Source: Aneurinibacillus uraniidurans
Lineage (GTDB): Bacteria > Bacillota > Bacilli > Aneurinibacillales > Aneurinibacillaceae
Assembly (NCBI RefSeq): GCF_028471905.1
Contig: NZ_CP116902.1
Span: 2,268,501 to 2,332,500 of the forward strand
Length of the DNA: 64,000 nucleotides
Direction: 5' to 3'
Under the pieces are notes generated by a model, which saw only the letters and a program-made list of their open reading frames with translations, was not told where the DNA came from and did no database searches. The translations under genes were made by a program, and so were the position numbers. This document shows positions 51,357-60,895 of the stretch, in pieces (positions within the stretch are counted from its first letter, which is position 1; each line of letters starts with the position of its first letter).

Positions 51357-51621
51357 CTTCGCTTATCTTCTGACACTATCATCATACCACCCCTATACCA
51401 AAACAGCGCGCCAAGCTTAAGCCAAAATCTCGCCATGTTCACGCCAAACTTCAGATTGTTTTAGCTACCATTCTTCATCAATTCTTAAATATTGTCGATT
51501 CTACCAAACATGTTTACCCACTTATCTTTCGACCCAACAAAAAAGGAACTGCCAAAAATAACATTTCCTATAATTTTTTAATTATATTATCTAGATTGTC
51601 AGATCACCTCAAAAATTACAT

Positions 51622-52260
51622 CTATTCTTCATCATTATTAAATCTTGGAATTATATATCCGAACAATGTTCCCATTAAGGTGAGGATAACTCCAATTATA
51701 GAAAAAGCGTTAAACATATTCGGATGAGATTCCATAATGTCTTCAAGGTTGACTAATACATACAGAGCATAAAATAAAAATATCAGAGCAATAAATGTAT
51801 ATATACACCCCATGTTTTTATCAGAAGAGGAATAGAATATCCCAGCCATCCCCAATACAGTGAAAACGAAGCCAACAATTGAAAAGGTATTTACTACATA
51901 TGAGCTAGAAATGAAATCATTCATCATTATAACTAATACTCCAGCAATAGAAAAACAAAGACAAAATAAAAAATAAAAATAGACAATAAACTTTTTTAAT
52001 AACCATTTGCTAGTACCTTTAAATAATTTTAAATTATTATTTTCAACATAATCAATACCAGAAAATGTGATCTCTAATAAATACCCGTTCTCTACTTCCA
52101 TTATTTTTATTAGTTTTTTATTCTCTAAATATTTGTAACCTAAATATCTTTCATGATACATATCAACGGATAATATGACTAAATGTTCAGTCGAAAAGTG
52201 GTTGTAGTATACTTCTCTTATAAGTTGATCTCTAAATTTCTTCCTTTTCCATATATACAT
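51622..52260 (-). CDS. Hypothetical membrane protein with four TM helices
   Basis: 212 aa from the ATG after AGGAGTGCTGAA (ten upstream codons dismissed). An N-terminal winged-helix-like part (LVILSVDMYHERYLGYKYLENKKLIKIME) precedes four hydrophobic helices (LLKKFIVYFYFLFCLCFSIA onward). No family recognised. The arrangement is that of a small sensor or regulator anchored in the membrane. Confidence 0.6.
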   Translation of the reverse strand: MYIWKRKKFRDQLIREVYYNHFSTEHLVILSVDMYHERYLGYKYLENKKLIKIMEVENGYLLEITFSGIDYVENNNLKLFKGTSKWLLKKFIVYFYFLFCLCFSIAGVLVIMMNDFISSSYVVNTFSIVGFVFTVLGMAGIFYSSSDKNMGCIYTFIALIFLFYALYVLVNLEDIMESHPNMFNAFSIIGVILTLMGTLFGYIIPRFNNDEE

Positions 52261-52474
52261 TTCAGCACTCCTAGTAAAAGTAAAATTCATCTATAATTAA
52301 GTAGTCCAAATTCTAAGATACAATACCAATACCCCCCTAGCCGGTTTATGCCGGCTCTTTTTATTGCGTTAAATGATCTGTAATGCGAACTACTCATGCT
52401 CCATTCATCTCCCGAAAGCGTTGCGCTGCTTGTAGACAAAACCCGCGTTATTACTGACTTTTTTACTTTGATCG

Positions 52475-52783
52475 TTATCGCACCCAGTTGTGCACAATCG
52501 GATAATGGAAAGGACGCTCTTCAATGGCGTACCATATCCCTTTCAGCGGATAATACAGGGCAATAAGTCCAACAATCGGCACAAGCACCAATCCAATTAG
52601 CACAATGATAAGAATCGCGGCAATACCCGCAGCAATTATCATCATCACATGAAACAGCAGCGCTTCCGTCGCTTTCTCTTTCACATAATCATCCTGCGCG
52701 AGCAGCATAAATAAAAGCGGCACAATAATCGGAGCAAAAAACGTACTTGCATGAATAATAATACAGGCAGGTTTTGTATTCAT
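52475..52783 (-). CDS. DUF4870 family membrane protein
   Basis: 102 aa with three helices: IIIHASTFFAPIIVPLLFML, KEKATEALLFHVMMIIAAGI and VLIGLVLVPIVGLIALYYPL, and a tail IWYAIEERPFHYPI. This matches DUF4870 proteins of Firmicutes (often encoded near cold-shock or small membrane genes). A 3' relic of a second copy lies at 43992. 52300-52474 hold a small hairpin (AGCCGG/GCCGGCT, near 52340) only. Confidence 0.8.
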   Translation of the reverse strand: MNTKPACIIIHASTFFAPIIVPLLFMLLAQDDYVKEKATEALLFHVMMIIAAGIAAILIIVLIGLVLVPIVGLIALYYPLKGIWYAIEERPFHYPIVHNWVR

Positions 52784-52916
52784 TATGCGCTACCCCCAAG
52801 TCTTTATATCGTGTATACGGTTCACTCCCGAAATTGTTTCATTAACATCATTTGCTTTTTTTGCAATTCCGTATACACTAGAACTATATCCCATCTTTTG
52901 TTTAGGAGGAAACGAC

Positions 52917-53054
52917 ATGATTACATGCGATAACTGCGGCAAAACAACAAATCAGAACCAGGAGACAGGATCTCACTGGATTTGTGGAGACTGTAAAGTA
53001 GATGAGCCGGCTGAACAAAAGACCGATAGCGATAGCGAAACCCAAGCACACTAG
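52917..53054 (+). CDS. 45-aa zinc-ribbon protein
   Basis: AGGAGG eight bases before the ATG, then ITCDNCGKTTNQNQETGSHW and ICGDCKVDEPAEQ: two CxxC pairs and an acidic tail. Function unknown. The longer upstream frame is rejected because the ribosome site lies inside it. Divergent from the DUF4870 gene. Confidence 0.7.
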   Translation: MITCDNCGKTTNQNQETGSHWICGDCKVDEPAEQKTDSDSETQAH

Positions 53055-53062
53055 TATACAAG

Positions 53063-53102
53063 AGGAACCCGAACAGGATTCATTCCCGTCCGGGTTCTTT
53101 TG
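53063..53102. terminator. Bidirectional terminator
   Basis: AGAGGAACCCG/CGGGTTCTTTT stem; serves the zinc-ribbon gene and the convergent mtnE operon. Confidence 0.75.
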
Positions 53103-53114
53103 TGTCGGTACACC

Positions 53115-54287
53115 TTATCTGAACAATTGTAACTGTGCAATCCGCTCTGCTGCCTCTTCAAGACGCGGTTCATCCACGAGCAGTCCAACACGCACATACC
53201 CTTCTCCTTCTGCTCCAAAGCCAACTCCTGGAGCAACGGCTACATGCGCTTCGTTCAGCAGCAGATCAGCAAATGACGATGATGTATATCCATCTGGAAC
53301 CGGCAGCCAGGCAAAAAAGGAACCAGATGATGGCTTTGCCTGCCAGCCGATGCGCTGTAATGCGTTATACAAGGCATTGCGGCGCGACTCGTATTTGGCA
53401 CACAGATCATACACACACTGCTGGGAAGCGGTTAACGCTTCGACCGCCGCCATCTGTACCGCCCCGAATAGACTGACAAAATAATGATCCTGATACAAAT
53501 TGATCAGCCGAATGACTTCTGCATTTCCAAGCGCAAATCCAACACGCCACCCAGCCATATTGTACGTTTTAGACAACGTATATACCTCAATCCCGGCCTG
53601 CTTCATATCTGGATGAGCAAGGAAGCTTGGCGGTGTCACCCCATCGAATCCAATCGTACCGTACGCATAGTCATGTACGAGCAAAATGTTGTGATCAAGG
53701 CAGAACCGTACCGCTTCCTCGATCAGTTCTGGCGTCGCCACCGCACCTGTTGGATTGTTCGGATAGTTTAGAAACATCATCTTGGCCCGATCCGCAACAT
53801 CAGGGGCAATTTTCGTAAAATCCGGGCGAAAATCGTTTTCAGCACGCAGCGGCATCATTTCCATTACCCCACCTGCCATCGCCACACCAGACCAATAATC
53901 TGGATAACCCGGATCTGGTACAAGGCAGACGTCGCCTGGATTTAAGAAAATGTTGCTTAACTCAACAAGTCCCACCTTGCCGCCAAATAAAATCGCCACT
54001 TCCGTATACGGATCAAGTTCTACACCGCGCTCCTGCTTATACCAGTGCGCAATCGCTTCTTTCAGTTCATCCCGCCCTTGGAAAGGCGAATATTTATGGT
54101 GCAGCGGATTCGCTGCCTCCCGCTGCATCGCTGCGACAATATGCGGCGGTGTGGGCTGATCAGGATTTCCTTGTCCTACATTAATGACATCATGTCCTGC
54201 CTGCACGATGCGGTGTACATTCCGGGTCAAACCGGCAAAAAACTGTGTCGGCAGTCGGTTCATCGCGTCCGAAGGTATAAAACTCAT
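53115..54287 (-). CDS. mtnE: MtnE-type aminotransferase (methionine salvage)
   Basis: 390 aa class I/II PLP aminotransferase. INVGQGNPDQPTPPHIV, NPLHHKYSPFQGRDELKEAI, FLNYPNNPTGAVAT (N for the PLP oxygen), HDYAYGTIGFDG and the PLP lysine in YTLSKTYNMAGWRVGF match the Bacillus MtnE wording very closely. MtnE converts 2-oxo-4-methylthiobutanoate to methionine. The start MSFIPSD has AAGGAG upstream; the longer frame is 5' leader. It is the last gene behind metN and metI under an S-box riboswitch, which supports the methionine assignment over a general PatA role. Confidence 0.85.
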   Translation of the reverse strand: MSFIPSDAMNRLPTQFFAGLTRNVHRIVQAGHDVINVGQGNPDQPTPPHIVAAMQREAANPLHHKYSPFQGRDELKEAIAHWYKQERGVELDPYTEVAILFGGKVGLVELSNIFLNPGDVCLVPDPGYPDYWSGVAMAGGVMEMMPLRAENDFRPDFTKIAPDVADRAKMMFLNYPNNPTGAVATPELIEEAVRFCLDHNILLVHDYAYGTIGFDGVTPPSFLAHPDMKQAGIEVYTLSKTYNMAGWRVGFALGNAEVIRLINLYQDHYFVSLFGAVQMAAVEALTASQQCVYDLCAKYESRRNALYNALQRIGWQAKPSSGSFFAWLPVPDGYTSSSFADLLLNEAHVAVAPGVGFGAEGEGYVRVGLLVDEPRLEEAAERIAQLQLFR

Positions 54288-54408
54288 GTCTCTTCTCTCC
54301 TTACTATCCGAAACTGGTGGAAAATTACGAAAACATATTCGAAAACAAAAGGCGATCTGGCGAAGAAAGCCCCTTACTTTCTCCGCACATGCCGCCTGTA
54401 TACACACG

Positions 54409-55092
54409 TTAATCTTTACGCATCGAGCGGGCAATGAAGTTCCCGATCATTTGCAAACACTGTACCATGACGATCAAAATAACAACCGTGATGACCATGA
54501 CCAGCGTATCCCAGCGTTGGAATCCGTACGTATATGCTACGTTTCCAAGTCCGCCTGCACTAATCAGTCCGCCTGCCATCGCCGTAGCATCAATCAATCC
54601 AATCAATGCAATCGTAATCGCAAGCACTAAAGATGGACGTGCTTCTTTCAACATTACTTTAAAGATAATCTGACGGCGTGTTGCTCCCATCGCCTGAAAC
54701 GCTTCAATGATGCCCGCATCTACTTCTAAGAGAGCAGACTCCATCAGACGCGCGATATAAGGCGCTGCATACACAACAAGCGGCACGATCGCCCCTTCTT
54801 TAAAGATAAACGTTCCTTCTGTCATAAATAAACCTGTTACAAACTTCGTAAACGGAATGATTGCAAACAGCAGAATAATGAATGGCACGGAACGAATAAT
54901 ATTAATAATCGTACTAACAATCTGGTACACGACACGCTGTTCCATAATGTGGCCAGGGCGTGTGATCACAAGCAGCACGCCGAGCGGGATCCCGATGAGT
55001 GTAGCAAAAAACACCGACAGGCCGACCATGTATAACGTGTCCTGCAGCGCGGGAAGATACAAATCCCACTGTGGGTCCATTCCATTAAACAT
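54409..55092 (-). CDS. metI: MetI, methionine ABC permease
   Basis: 227 aa, five to six TM helices. Signatures MVGLSVFFATLIGIPLGVLL and ALLEVDAGIIEAFQAMGATRRQII (the EAA loop contacting the ATPase) identify the MetI/DL-methionine permease. ATG at MFNGMDPQW, overlapping the end of metN by eight bases. The usual next gene metQ (binding lipoprotein) is replaced by mtnE. Confidence 0.92.
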   Translation of the reverse strand: MFNGMDPQWDLYLPALQDTLYMVGLSVFFATLIGIPLGVLLVITRPGHIMEQRVVYQIVSTIINIIRSVPFIILLFAIIPFTKFVTGLFMTEGTFIFKEGAIVPLVVYAAPYIARLMESALLEVDAGIIEAFQAMGATRRQIIFKVMLKEARPSLVLAITIALIGLIDATAMAGGLISAGGLGNVAYTYGFQRWDTLVMVITVVILIVMVQCLQMIGNFIARSMRKD

Positions 55093-56107
55093 GCTCAATC
55101 ACCTCCGCTCCAATTCCTTGCTGCTTCACATACTCTACTGCGTTATCAAGCACCGCACTATCCCCATTAATGGCAATGACGAGATAGCCGAATGGCGTGT
55201 CCTTAATTTGGGTAATGTGGCCAAACAAAATATTCGGCTTCAATTGAAACTTCTCTGTCAACTCAGCTAATACCGGATGCCCGGTGCTTTCGCCAATAAA
55301 CGTTAGACGCACAAGACGGCTCCCAGGCACATGCTGTACTCGATCCAGAAAACCTTCCGGAAGCTGATCATCAAAAATATTACGAATAAAGTTTTTGGTC
55401 GTCTGCTGCTGTGGACGAGAGAATAGTTCGAGAACGGTCCCCATCTCGACCACGTTTCCTTCTTCCATAACCGCTACCCGATCACAAATCTTCTTCACAA
55501 CATGCATCTCATGCGTAATGAGCATGATCGTCAAGTCGTATTTCTTATTAATATCAAGCAAAAGGTCAAGAATGGACTCTGTTGTTTGCGGATCGAGGGC
55601 AGAGGTTGCCTCATCGCACAGCAAAATTTCCGGATCGTTCGCAAGCGCACGCGCAATCGCCACACGCTGCTTCTGACCACCAGATAACTGGGATGGATAC
55701 GCTTGCGCACGATGCGCTAGACCAACAAGTTCGAGCAGCTCGTTTACTTTTTTCTGAACGTCTGCTTTTGGTGTTTTCGTCAGACGAAGCGGTGCTGCTA
55801 CATTCTCAAACACGGTGCTAGAGGATAGTAAGTTAAAATGCTGAAAAATCATGCCGATCTTGCGGCGGGCCTGGCGCAGCTGATCTTGTGATAGTTTTGT
55901 CAGATCCGTCCCGTTAATAATAACCGAACCGGATGTCGGGCGTTCAAGCAAATTAACACAACGGATCAGCGAGCTTTTTCCGGCACCACTAAAGCCGATT
56001 ACTCCAAAAATCTCGCCTTTCTCAATTTCAATCGTAGCGTTTTTAATCGCATGAACAGCCGTGTCGCCACTGCCGTATGTTTTAACTACATTGCGAATGG
56101 AAATCAA
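55085..56107 (-). CDS. metN: MetN, methionine ABC ATPase
   Basis: 340 aa. Walker A GFSGAGKSSLIR, Q-loop FQHFNLL, signature LSGGQKQRVAIA, Walker B EILLCDEATSALDP, and a C-terminal NIL (regulatory, methionine-sensing) domain from about residue 260 (RLVRLTFIGESTGHPVLAEL). First gene of the operon, AGGAGG-type site before the ATG, about 80 bp downstream of an S-box riboswitch. Confidence 0.95.
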   Translation of the reverse strand: MISIRNVVKTYGSGDTAVHAIKNATIEIEKGEIFGVIGFSGAGKSSLIRCVNLLERPTSGSVIINGTDLTKLSQDQLRQARRKIGMIFQHFNLLSSSTVFENVAAPLRLTKTPKADVQKKVNELLELVGLAHRAQAYPSQLSGGQKQRVAIARALANDPEILLCDEATSALDPQTTESILDLLLDINKKYDLTIMLITHEMHVVKKICDRVAVMEEGNVVEMGTVLELFSRPQQQTTKNFIRNIFDDQLPEGFLDRVQHVPGSRLVRLTFIGESTGHPVLAELTEKFQLKPNILFGHITQIKDTPFGYLVIAINGDSAVLDNAVEYVKQQGIGAEVIEHV

Positions 56108-56143
56108 CGAAGGTCCTCCTCATTATAATTTATATATAAAACA

Positions 56144-56300
56144 AAAAACCTCTTTTGTGCAGACAAAAGAGGGGGATGTTTAACTCTCTTATCTCTCAGA
56201 GTACGCGTAAAGCCGCTCCGCTGGAATTGGCACAGCTTATAGCATGATGCCGCCGCTGCCGGGTTTCATCGGGCCAGTCCCTCCACCTCTCTTGATAAGC
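56144..56300 (-). promoter_or_regulatory. SAM-I (S-box) riboswitch with terminator
   Basis: Reverse strand reads CTTATCAAGAGAGGTGGAGG, then GACTGGCCCGATGAAACCCG, GGCAGC and, at the 3' side, CTCTGAGAGATAAGAG. These are the P1, P2 and P3 landmarks of the S-box aptamer (about 56188-56300). A terminator hairpin follows, CCTCTTTTGT/ACAAAAGAGG with TTTTTT (56144-56175). High SAM should stop transcription of metN-metI-mtnE. Confidence 0.93.
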
Positions 56301-56355
56301 TTCATATTAAGTTATAAATCAACAGATATGAATGTATCATGTCAGAACAATCGTG

Positions 56356-57147
56356 TCAATCAGAAAAAATTGCTTTAAACTGCTGATCAGTTATACCTGG
56401 ATGAACAAGAATGCGCTTGAGCATGAGCGGTGGATCACCAGGCTGCACTTTCCCATATTTCGTCGTAAATGCCAGTTCATATCCTGCCTGTTTGACCATC
56501 TTAACGGTTTCCGCTGTATACGAGCCATACGGATAGGCGAAATAACGAGCATGAAACATCTCTTTCGATTTTAGCAGATCGGCAAGCACCGCAGCCTTCG
56601 GTTTCATAATCATGTTGCTAATCCACAATGTTTTATTATGCATGGCATACGTGTGCGATTGAATGTCGAAGACGTCCACATATTTTGGCATATCATCCCG
56701 GCTAATATAATCAAGTTCATCTGGATGAAAGCCAGAGTTACGATCTTGAATCGCATCGCCAATAGCAAATATCGTGGCGGTATATCCGTACTTTTTCAAG
56801 ATCGGGTACGCGTACCGATAGTTGCTGCGATACCCATCATCAAATGTCAGCACGACCGTCCGGTGCGGCAACTTTATTTTTCCTTCTACATATTCCTGCA
56901 GCTGCGGAAGGGTAGCTGTATGATAGCCTGCTTCATGCAAGAACGACATCTGGCGCTCGAACGCTGCCACCGATAATACAGATGGATTGTCGCGAAACTT
57001 CTTATTTTCTTCGTCCCGCAGCAGATGATGATACCCGAGTACCACAACGCCCGTATCCGGCAGTTTTGGTTTTGTTTCTCCAGATACATGATACAGCGTC
57101 ACACACATGAGCAGCACGAATAGAACGACTGCTGTTACCTTTTTCAT
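56356..57147 (-). CDS. Secreted polysaccharide deacetylase (NodB domain)
   Basis: 263 aa. N-terminal signal or anchor (VTAVVLFVLLMCVTLYHV), then a NodB domain with motif 1 TFDDGYRSN (D103, D104) and motif 2 SHTYAMH (H165, H170), which form the zinc triad, and later RYFAYPYGSY (motif 3). Catalytic residues are intact. Substrates in this family are peptidoglycan, chitin or PNAG; none is indicated by neighbours. AGGAGATATAGG precedes the ATG. It lies downstream of the hfq terminator. Confidence 0.9.
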   Translation of the reverse strand: MKKVTAVVLFVLLMCVTLYHVSGETKPKLPDTGVVVLGYHHLLRDEENKKFRDNPSVLSVAAFERQMSFLHEAGYHTATLPQLQEYVEGKIKLPHRTVVLTFDDGYRSNYRYAYPILKKYGYTATIFAIGDAIQDRNSGFHPDELDYISRDDMPKYVDVFDIQSHTYAMHNKTLWISNMIMKPKAAVLADLLKSKEMFHARYFAYPYGSYTAETVKMVKQAGYELAFTTKYGKVQPGDPPLMLKRILVHPGITDQQFKAIFSD

Positions 57148-57253
57148 GTTCCCTATATCTCCTGTCGCTTTTTTCTATCTTCTCTAGTAGCTTCTCTTTG
57201 CTACCGACCTTTATCTTACCCTGTTTTACAAGCAACGTCAGCAGATAAAACAG

Positions 57254-57286
57254 AAAAAAACCGAACAGCAATGTAGCTGTCCGGCT
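57254..57286 (-). terminator. hfq terminator
   Basis: AGCCGGACAGC/GCTGTTCGGTT stem with TACATT loop and T7 on the reverse strand, 16 bp after the hfq stop. Confidence 0.85.
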
Positions 57287-57301
57287 CGATGTGGCCATAC
57301 G

Positions 57302-57541
57302 TTAGTTGTTAGTCGCATTGTCCGGCATCAGGGATACCGGGCGCTGCGGGAGGAATGTCGAGATCGCATGCTTGTATACAAGCTGCTGCTTACCTTCCGT
57401 ATCAATCACAACTGTAAAATTATCAAACGCTTTAATCAGACCACGTAGTTGAAACCCATTCACGAGGTAAATCGTAACAGGCACGTTTTCCTTCCGCAGA
57501 TGATTAAGAAACGTATCCTGAATATTAATTGTATTGGCCAT
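57302..57541 (-). CDS. hfq: RNA chaperone Hfq
   Basis: 79 aa. Sm1 motif [20 protein letters not shown] and Sm2 motif [13 protein letters not shown] are complete. Hfq binds sRNAs and A/U-rich RNA as a hexamer. It follows miaA with a gap of 38 bp, the order found across Firmicutes, and ends at its own terminator. Confidence 0.96.
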   Translation of the reverse strand: MANTINIQDTFLNHLRKENVPVTIYLVNGFQLRGLIKAFDNFTVVIDTEGKQQLVYKHAISTFLPQRPVSLMPDNATNN

Positions 57542-57579
57542 GTTAAGTACCCTCCTATTTTTATCTTTAAGATTAAGGT

Positions 57580-58539
57580 TTATATATTCGGCGCTTGTCC
57601 GAACTTTCCTTCCGTTAACTTATAAATTGCTTCATAAGTCCCCGCAAGGTCTGTACCCGGTGTAAGATCAAACCAGACGATATCCTTCATCGCCCGGAAC
57701 CATGTCAGCTGACGCTTCGCAAAGTTGCGCGTCCGCTTCTTCACAAGTTCAATCGCCGCCTCGCGTGTCATATGTCCCTGAAGATAGGCGATAATTTCTT
57801 TGTATCCTAGCGCCTGCATAGAGCGCAAGGAGGCATCATACCCCTGCTCAAGCAGTCCGGCTACTTCCTCTATCAGCCCCTGCTCTATCATCATATCAAC
57901 CCGCAGGTTAATACGCTCATACAGAAGAGCTCGATCCATTGTTAAGCCAATCATCAGAAGATCATATGGCGACCGCTCGCTCCGCTCCTGATGTTCCGCC
58001 ATCGACCGCCCAGTCAAATGGTGAATCTCAAGCGCACGAATTACGCGTTTCACATCATTTGGATGCAGTCTGGCAGCTGTCACCGGATCAATCTTCGCAA
58101 GCCTAGCATGAAGCGCCTCTCGTCCATGTACATCGACAAACTGTTCGAGCTCAGCACGATACGCATCATCTTGCCCTGCTTGCGAGAACTGATACTCGTA
58201 CAACACCGACTGCACGTACAGGCCAGTACCGCCTACAAGCATCGGCAGCTTCCTGTTTTCGTTCAACTGTGCGATTAATTCCGTCGTTCGTCGTTGGAAA
58301 TCCGCAACTGTAAATTCTTCATCAGGGCGGCAAATGTCGATCATATGATGGGGCACACGCATTCGTTCTTCTGCAGTCGCCTTGGCAGTCCCGATATCCA
58401 TCCCACGGTAGAACTGCATCGAGTCGCCGGAGATGATCTCTCCATCATGTCTAGCCGCAAGCTCTAAGCTGAGCGCCGTCTTGCCAACGGATGTGGGGCC
58501 GACAATCGCCAGAACACGCTGCCTGCTATTTGTTGTCAT
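57580..58539 (-). CDS. miaA: tRNA dimethylallyltransferase MiaA
   Basis: About 319 aa. P-loop [48 protein letters not shown] and [20 protein letters not shown]-type C-terminal motif (here [17 protein letters not shown]). It attaches the dimethylallyl group to A37 of UNN-reading tRNAs. The ATG overlaps the stop of the upstream methyltransferase gene (TGATG), so the two are coupled. Confidence 0.95.
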   Translation of the reverse strand: MTTNSRQRVLAIVGPTSVGKTALSLELAARHDGEIISGDSMQFYRGMDIGTAKATAEERMRVPHHMIDICRPDEEFTVADFQRRTTELIAQLNENRKLPMLVGGTGLYVQSVLYEYQFSQAGQDDAYRAELEQFVDVHGREALHARLAKIDPVTAARLHPNDVKRVIRALEIHHLTGRSMAEHQERSERSPYDLLMIGLTMDRALLYERINLRVDMMIEQGLIEEVAGLLEQGYDASLRSMQALGYKEIIAYLQGHMTREAAIELVKKRTRNFAKRQLTWFRAMKDIVWFDLTPGTDLAGTYEAIYKLTEGKFGQAPNI

Positions 58540-59324
58540 CACGCATCACCTCCTGTATCGATGATGCCATATGTAAAGGTACGCTCTACTGCCTTCGGAA
58601 TGCGGGTAAATCCAAGCCGTGCAAAATCCGGGCTCCGACTGTGGTTTTTCATCACAACGCGACGACGCGCCACCCGCATCGCTTCCGCCACCGCTTCCTC
58701 GGTAAGCGGCGTGTGATCTGCGAACGGTCGCAGGGGAGAGATGCTCTCCGATGCCTCAATGGGCACAAAAAACATCGGATCAAAGTATACAATATCAAAA
58801 CTATTATCTTCACATTGTGCAAGAAAAGTCAAATGCTGCTCATTCCGCACTTCAATCCGGCGCATCGCCTCATCTAATTCCTGAATTCCGCTTTCGTATC
58901 GGATCAGTCCATCCGTCATGACACGAGCCAGCAGGCTTCTCGACTCTAGACCCACCACACGTCCAGAAGCGCCTACCGCGTACGAGGCAACAATCGCATC
59001 TCCTGCGAGACCAAGCGTACAATCAAGCACCTCATCTCCCGGCATCAGGGCAAACGCCTGAACCATGGCATCAGTATCGCCGCTACGCAAGCGTTTTATA
59101 CGAAGCATTGCCATTCCCGGATGAAAGAACAGCGGTCGCGCTTCTCCTTGACGGTGCGCTTTGAACCCTGCTTCTGTTACCACAAGCACATCCGGGCTAT
59201 GTACATATAGACGAGAGAGCGGCTGCTTACGGCGTTCCACGAACGGCACGTCCCATTTCCGTGCCAGCTCTTGCGCCTGTGCAATTACTGCCGCACCCGC
59301 TTCGTGCGGTGTTGTTACAATCAT
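58539..59324 (-). CDS. Class I SAM-dependent methyltransferase (RsmJ/DUF548-like)
   Basis: 261 aa. Motif I is VLDCTLGLAGDAIVASYAVG, with VVGLESRS as the acidic loop of motif II; FDIVYFDPMF is the (N/D)PPY-type motif, fitting rRNA guanine-N2 methyltransferases of the RsmJ group. The N-terminal region (AQELARKWDVPFVERRKQPL) is the DUF548-like extension. The exact rRNA target is unproven in Firmicutes. First gene of a methyltransferase-miaA-hfq run concerned with RNA. Confidence 0.8.
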   Translation of the reverse strand: MIVTTPHEAGAAVIAQAQELARKWDVPFVERRKQPLSRLYVHSPDVLVVTEAGFKAHRQGEARPLFFHPGMAMLRIKRLRSGDTDAMVQAFALMPGDEVLDCTLGLAGDAIVASYAVGASGRVVGLESRSLLARVMTDGLIRYESGIQELDEAMRRIEVRNEQHLTFLAQCEDNSFDIVYFDPMFFVPIEASESISPLRPFADHTPLTEEAVAEAMRVARRRVVMKNHSRSPDFARLGFTRIPKAVERTFTYGIIDTGGDA

Positions 59325-59400
59325 TGCGAATCACTCGTTCCTTTTCCCAGTTTTGCATCGTATCTATCATACCGCATTTTACCTGGTGAGGAAACCTGTA

Positions 59401-60489
59401 CTACTTGCCCGCTGGTGGGGCCTGTAAGATCGCTTTGCTGCCTCGATAGCCGCGTCCATTCAGGAAGAAAAACTTCGCCGGAAGTGAGCCTGAACGGATC
59501 ATCCAGTGGGCAACCGTGCGCACCATCGGCTGACGGCGCACTTTGCCATCGGATAAATACAGACCAAGAAGACCATCGATAATCATCCGATGAAATTTCG
59601 CATCTGGCAGCACCTCGACATGCTGCTGTGCCTGCTCCACGATGTAATGCAGACGACGATAGATATGCTGTTCATTTCCATAATAGGAGATGAAATTCAA
59701 GTCTCCACCAAGCTGGTCCTCTTCTAAATCAATTAAATAATCAAGCAAGATGTGCAAGGCACATACCCATGGAAAATATGCTTCACGAATCGCCTGCGCA
59801 CGTCCAGCAGTAAGCGTATGTGAAGAGGCCACCTGAAACAGATGAAACACCCCAAGCGTTGATCCAGTAGCTGCCGCGAACTCCTGCCATTCAAGAAGAG
59901 GAGCCAGATGCCGCTTCTCCTGCCACCAGACGAACAGGCGCGACTCCCGCTGTTCAGGTGTCACATGCTTATGTATTTGTAAATCACAGTACAAAGACGC
60001 CAGTTCGATCACGTACTGCCGCACCAGAGCATACTGTGGAAGCCGAGCAATTTCGGCTTGGCATGTCGCAACGAGATCACGCAAATAGCCGCCGTCGTCT
60101 TTTTCTGCGTTATACGCATAATAATAGTCCACATCTCTTGGATGCTCTCCGCTCACCGCATCGAGCATCGCCTGATGAAGTCGGGTAAAATTATCCGCCT
60201 CCGCTGATGTGGAACGGTCGCACAAGTTATCAAGATAATCACTAATCGTCTGATACGCGACGATTAATCGGATGAGCTGCGGTGCACGTTCCATTTCTGC
60301 GGATACATACACACAGCCGCCTTCACAGTGAAAGGTTTTATTTTTGATGCTATCAAGCGCCTGCCTGCGCAATTCAGAATCAGGGATTTGTTCGGCCTGT
60401 GTGCGCCATCGGCTGATCTCCGCTTTTACGGCCGGAAAGATATGACGATACAGGCGGTACATCAGGCGTATCGGTCCTTTTGGGTACAT
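59401..60489 (-). CDS. ytpB: YtpB-like tetraprenyl-beta-curcumene synthase (DUF2600)
   Basis: 362 aa. Family signatures: HCEGGCVYVSAE near residue 54, the aspartate motif TISDYLDNLCDRS (metal-diphosphate binding), DVDYYYAYNAEKDDGGYL, and LHILLDYLIDLEEDQLGGDLNFISYY. Known members (Bacillus YtpB) cyclise heptaprenyl diphosphate to tetraprenyl-beta-curcumene, the precursor of spore sesquarterpenes. GGCGGTGAT precedes the ATG. Single-gene unit. Confidence 0.9.
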   Translation of the reverse strand: MYPKGPIRLMYRLYRHIFPAVKAEISRWRTQAEQIPDSELRRQALDSIKNKTFHCEGGCVYVSAEMERAPQLIRLIVAYQTISDYLDNLCDRSTSAEADNFTRLHQAMLDAVSGEHPRDVDYYYAYNAEKDDGGYLRDLVATCQAEIARLPQYALVRQYVIELASLYCDLQIHKHVTPEQRESRLFVWWQEKRHLAPLLEWQEFAAATGSTLGVFHLFQVASSHTLTAGRAQAIREAYFPWVCALHILLDYLIDLEEDQLGGDLNFISYYGNEQHIYRRLHYIVEQAQQHVEVLPDAKFHRMIIDGLLGLYLSDGKVRRQPMVRTVAHWMIRSGSLPAKFFFLNGRGYRGSKAILQAPPAGK

Positions 60490-60550
60490 GAAATCACCGC
60501 CTTTTTTGTAATATGCGGACTTATTTTATCATTGGATAGCGGGTTCACGC

Positions 60551-60578
60551 AAAAAATGACGGCAATCGCCGCCATCTC
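60551..60578 (-). terminator. Terminator of coat-protein genes
   Basis: ATGGCGGC/GCCGTCAT stem with GATT loop and T6 on the reverse strand. Confidence 0.75.
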
Positions 60579-60585
60579 TAGTTGC

Positions 60586-60879
60586 TTATAGTCTGCTTCC
60601 CGGATCTAAGTTATTCTGCATCGTGTGCTGAACTGCATTGATCTGTTCTGCTGTCGCCTGCGCTACTTGATAGAGTCCTTGCTGCTGCATCGCGGTAAAT
60701 AGCTGCTGCTGATTCGTACAGGCTGTCTCAAAGCTGCGTGTATAAATGCGGCGTAACTCTTCATGGCTCGTCTCCATAAGCGCACTACTGCTGCTGCGAA
60801 TGCGTGCTTTTTCCAGTTCGAGACATAGCTGCATCATTTCCCGATCCGTCAAGCCATGCCCTGCGATATTATTCGGCAT
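60586..60879 (-). CDS. CotF-like spore coat protein
   Basis: 97 aa. HGLTDREMMQLCLELEKARI, then EELRRIYTRSFETACTNQQQL and a C-terminal tail ATAEQINAVQHTMQNNL have the helical CotF-family layout (ferritin-like short coat proteins). Sporulation-dependent expression is expected. Pairs with the next gene, 17 bp apart. Confidence 0.75.
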   Translation of the reverse strand: MPNNIAGHGLTDREMMQLCLELEKARIRSSSSALMETSHEELRRIYTRSFETACTNQQQLFTAMQQQGLYQVAQATAEQINAVQHTMQNNLDPGSRL

Positions 60880-60895
60880 CGTATTCCCTCCTTAC

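Noticed and set aside
57002-57298. A 98-codon reverse frame directly after hfq with a hydrophobic N-terminus
   Set aside because: It starts inside the hfq terminator hairpin, then overlaps about 145 bp of the well-supported deacetylase gene in another frame. No ribosome site precedes it.
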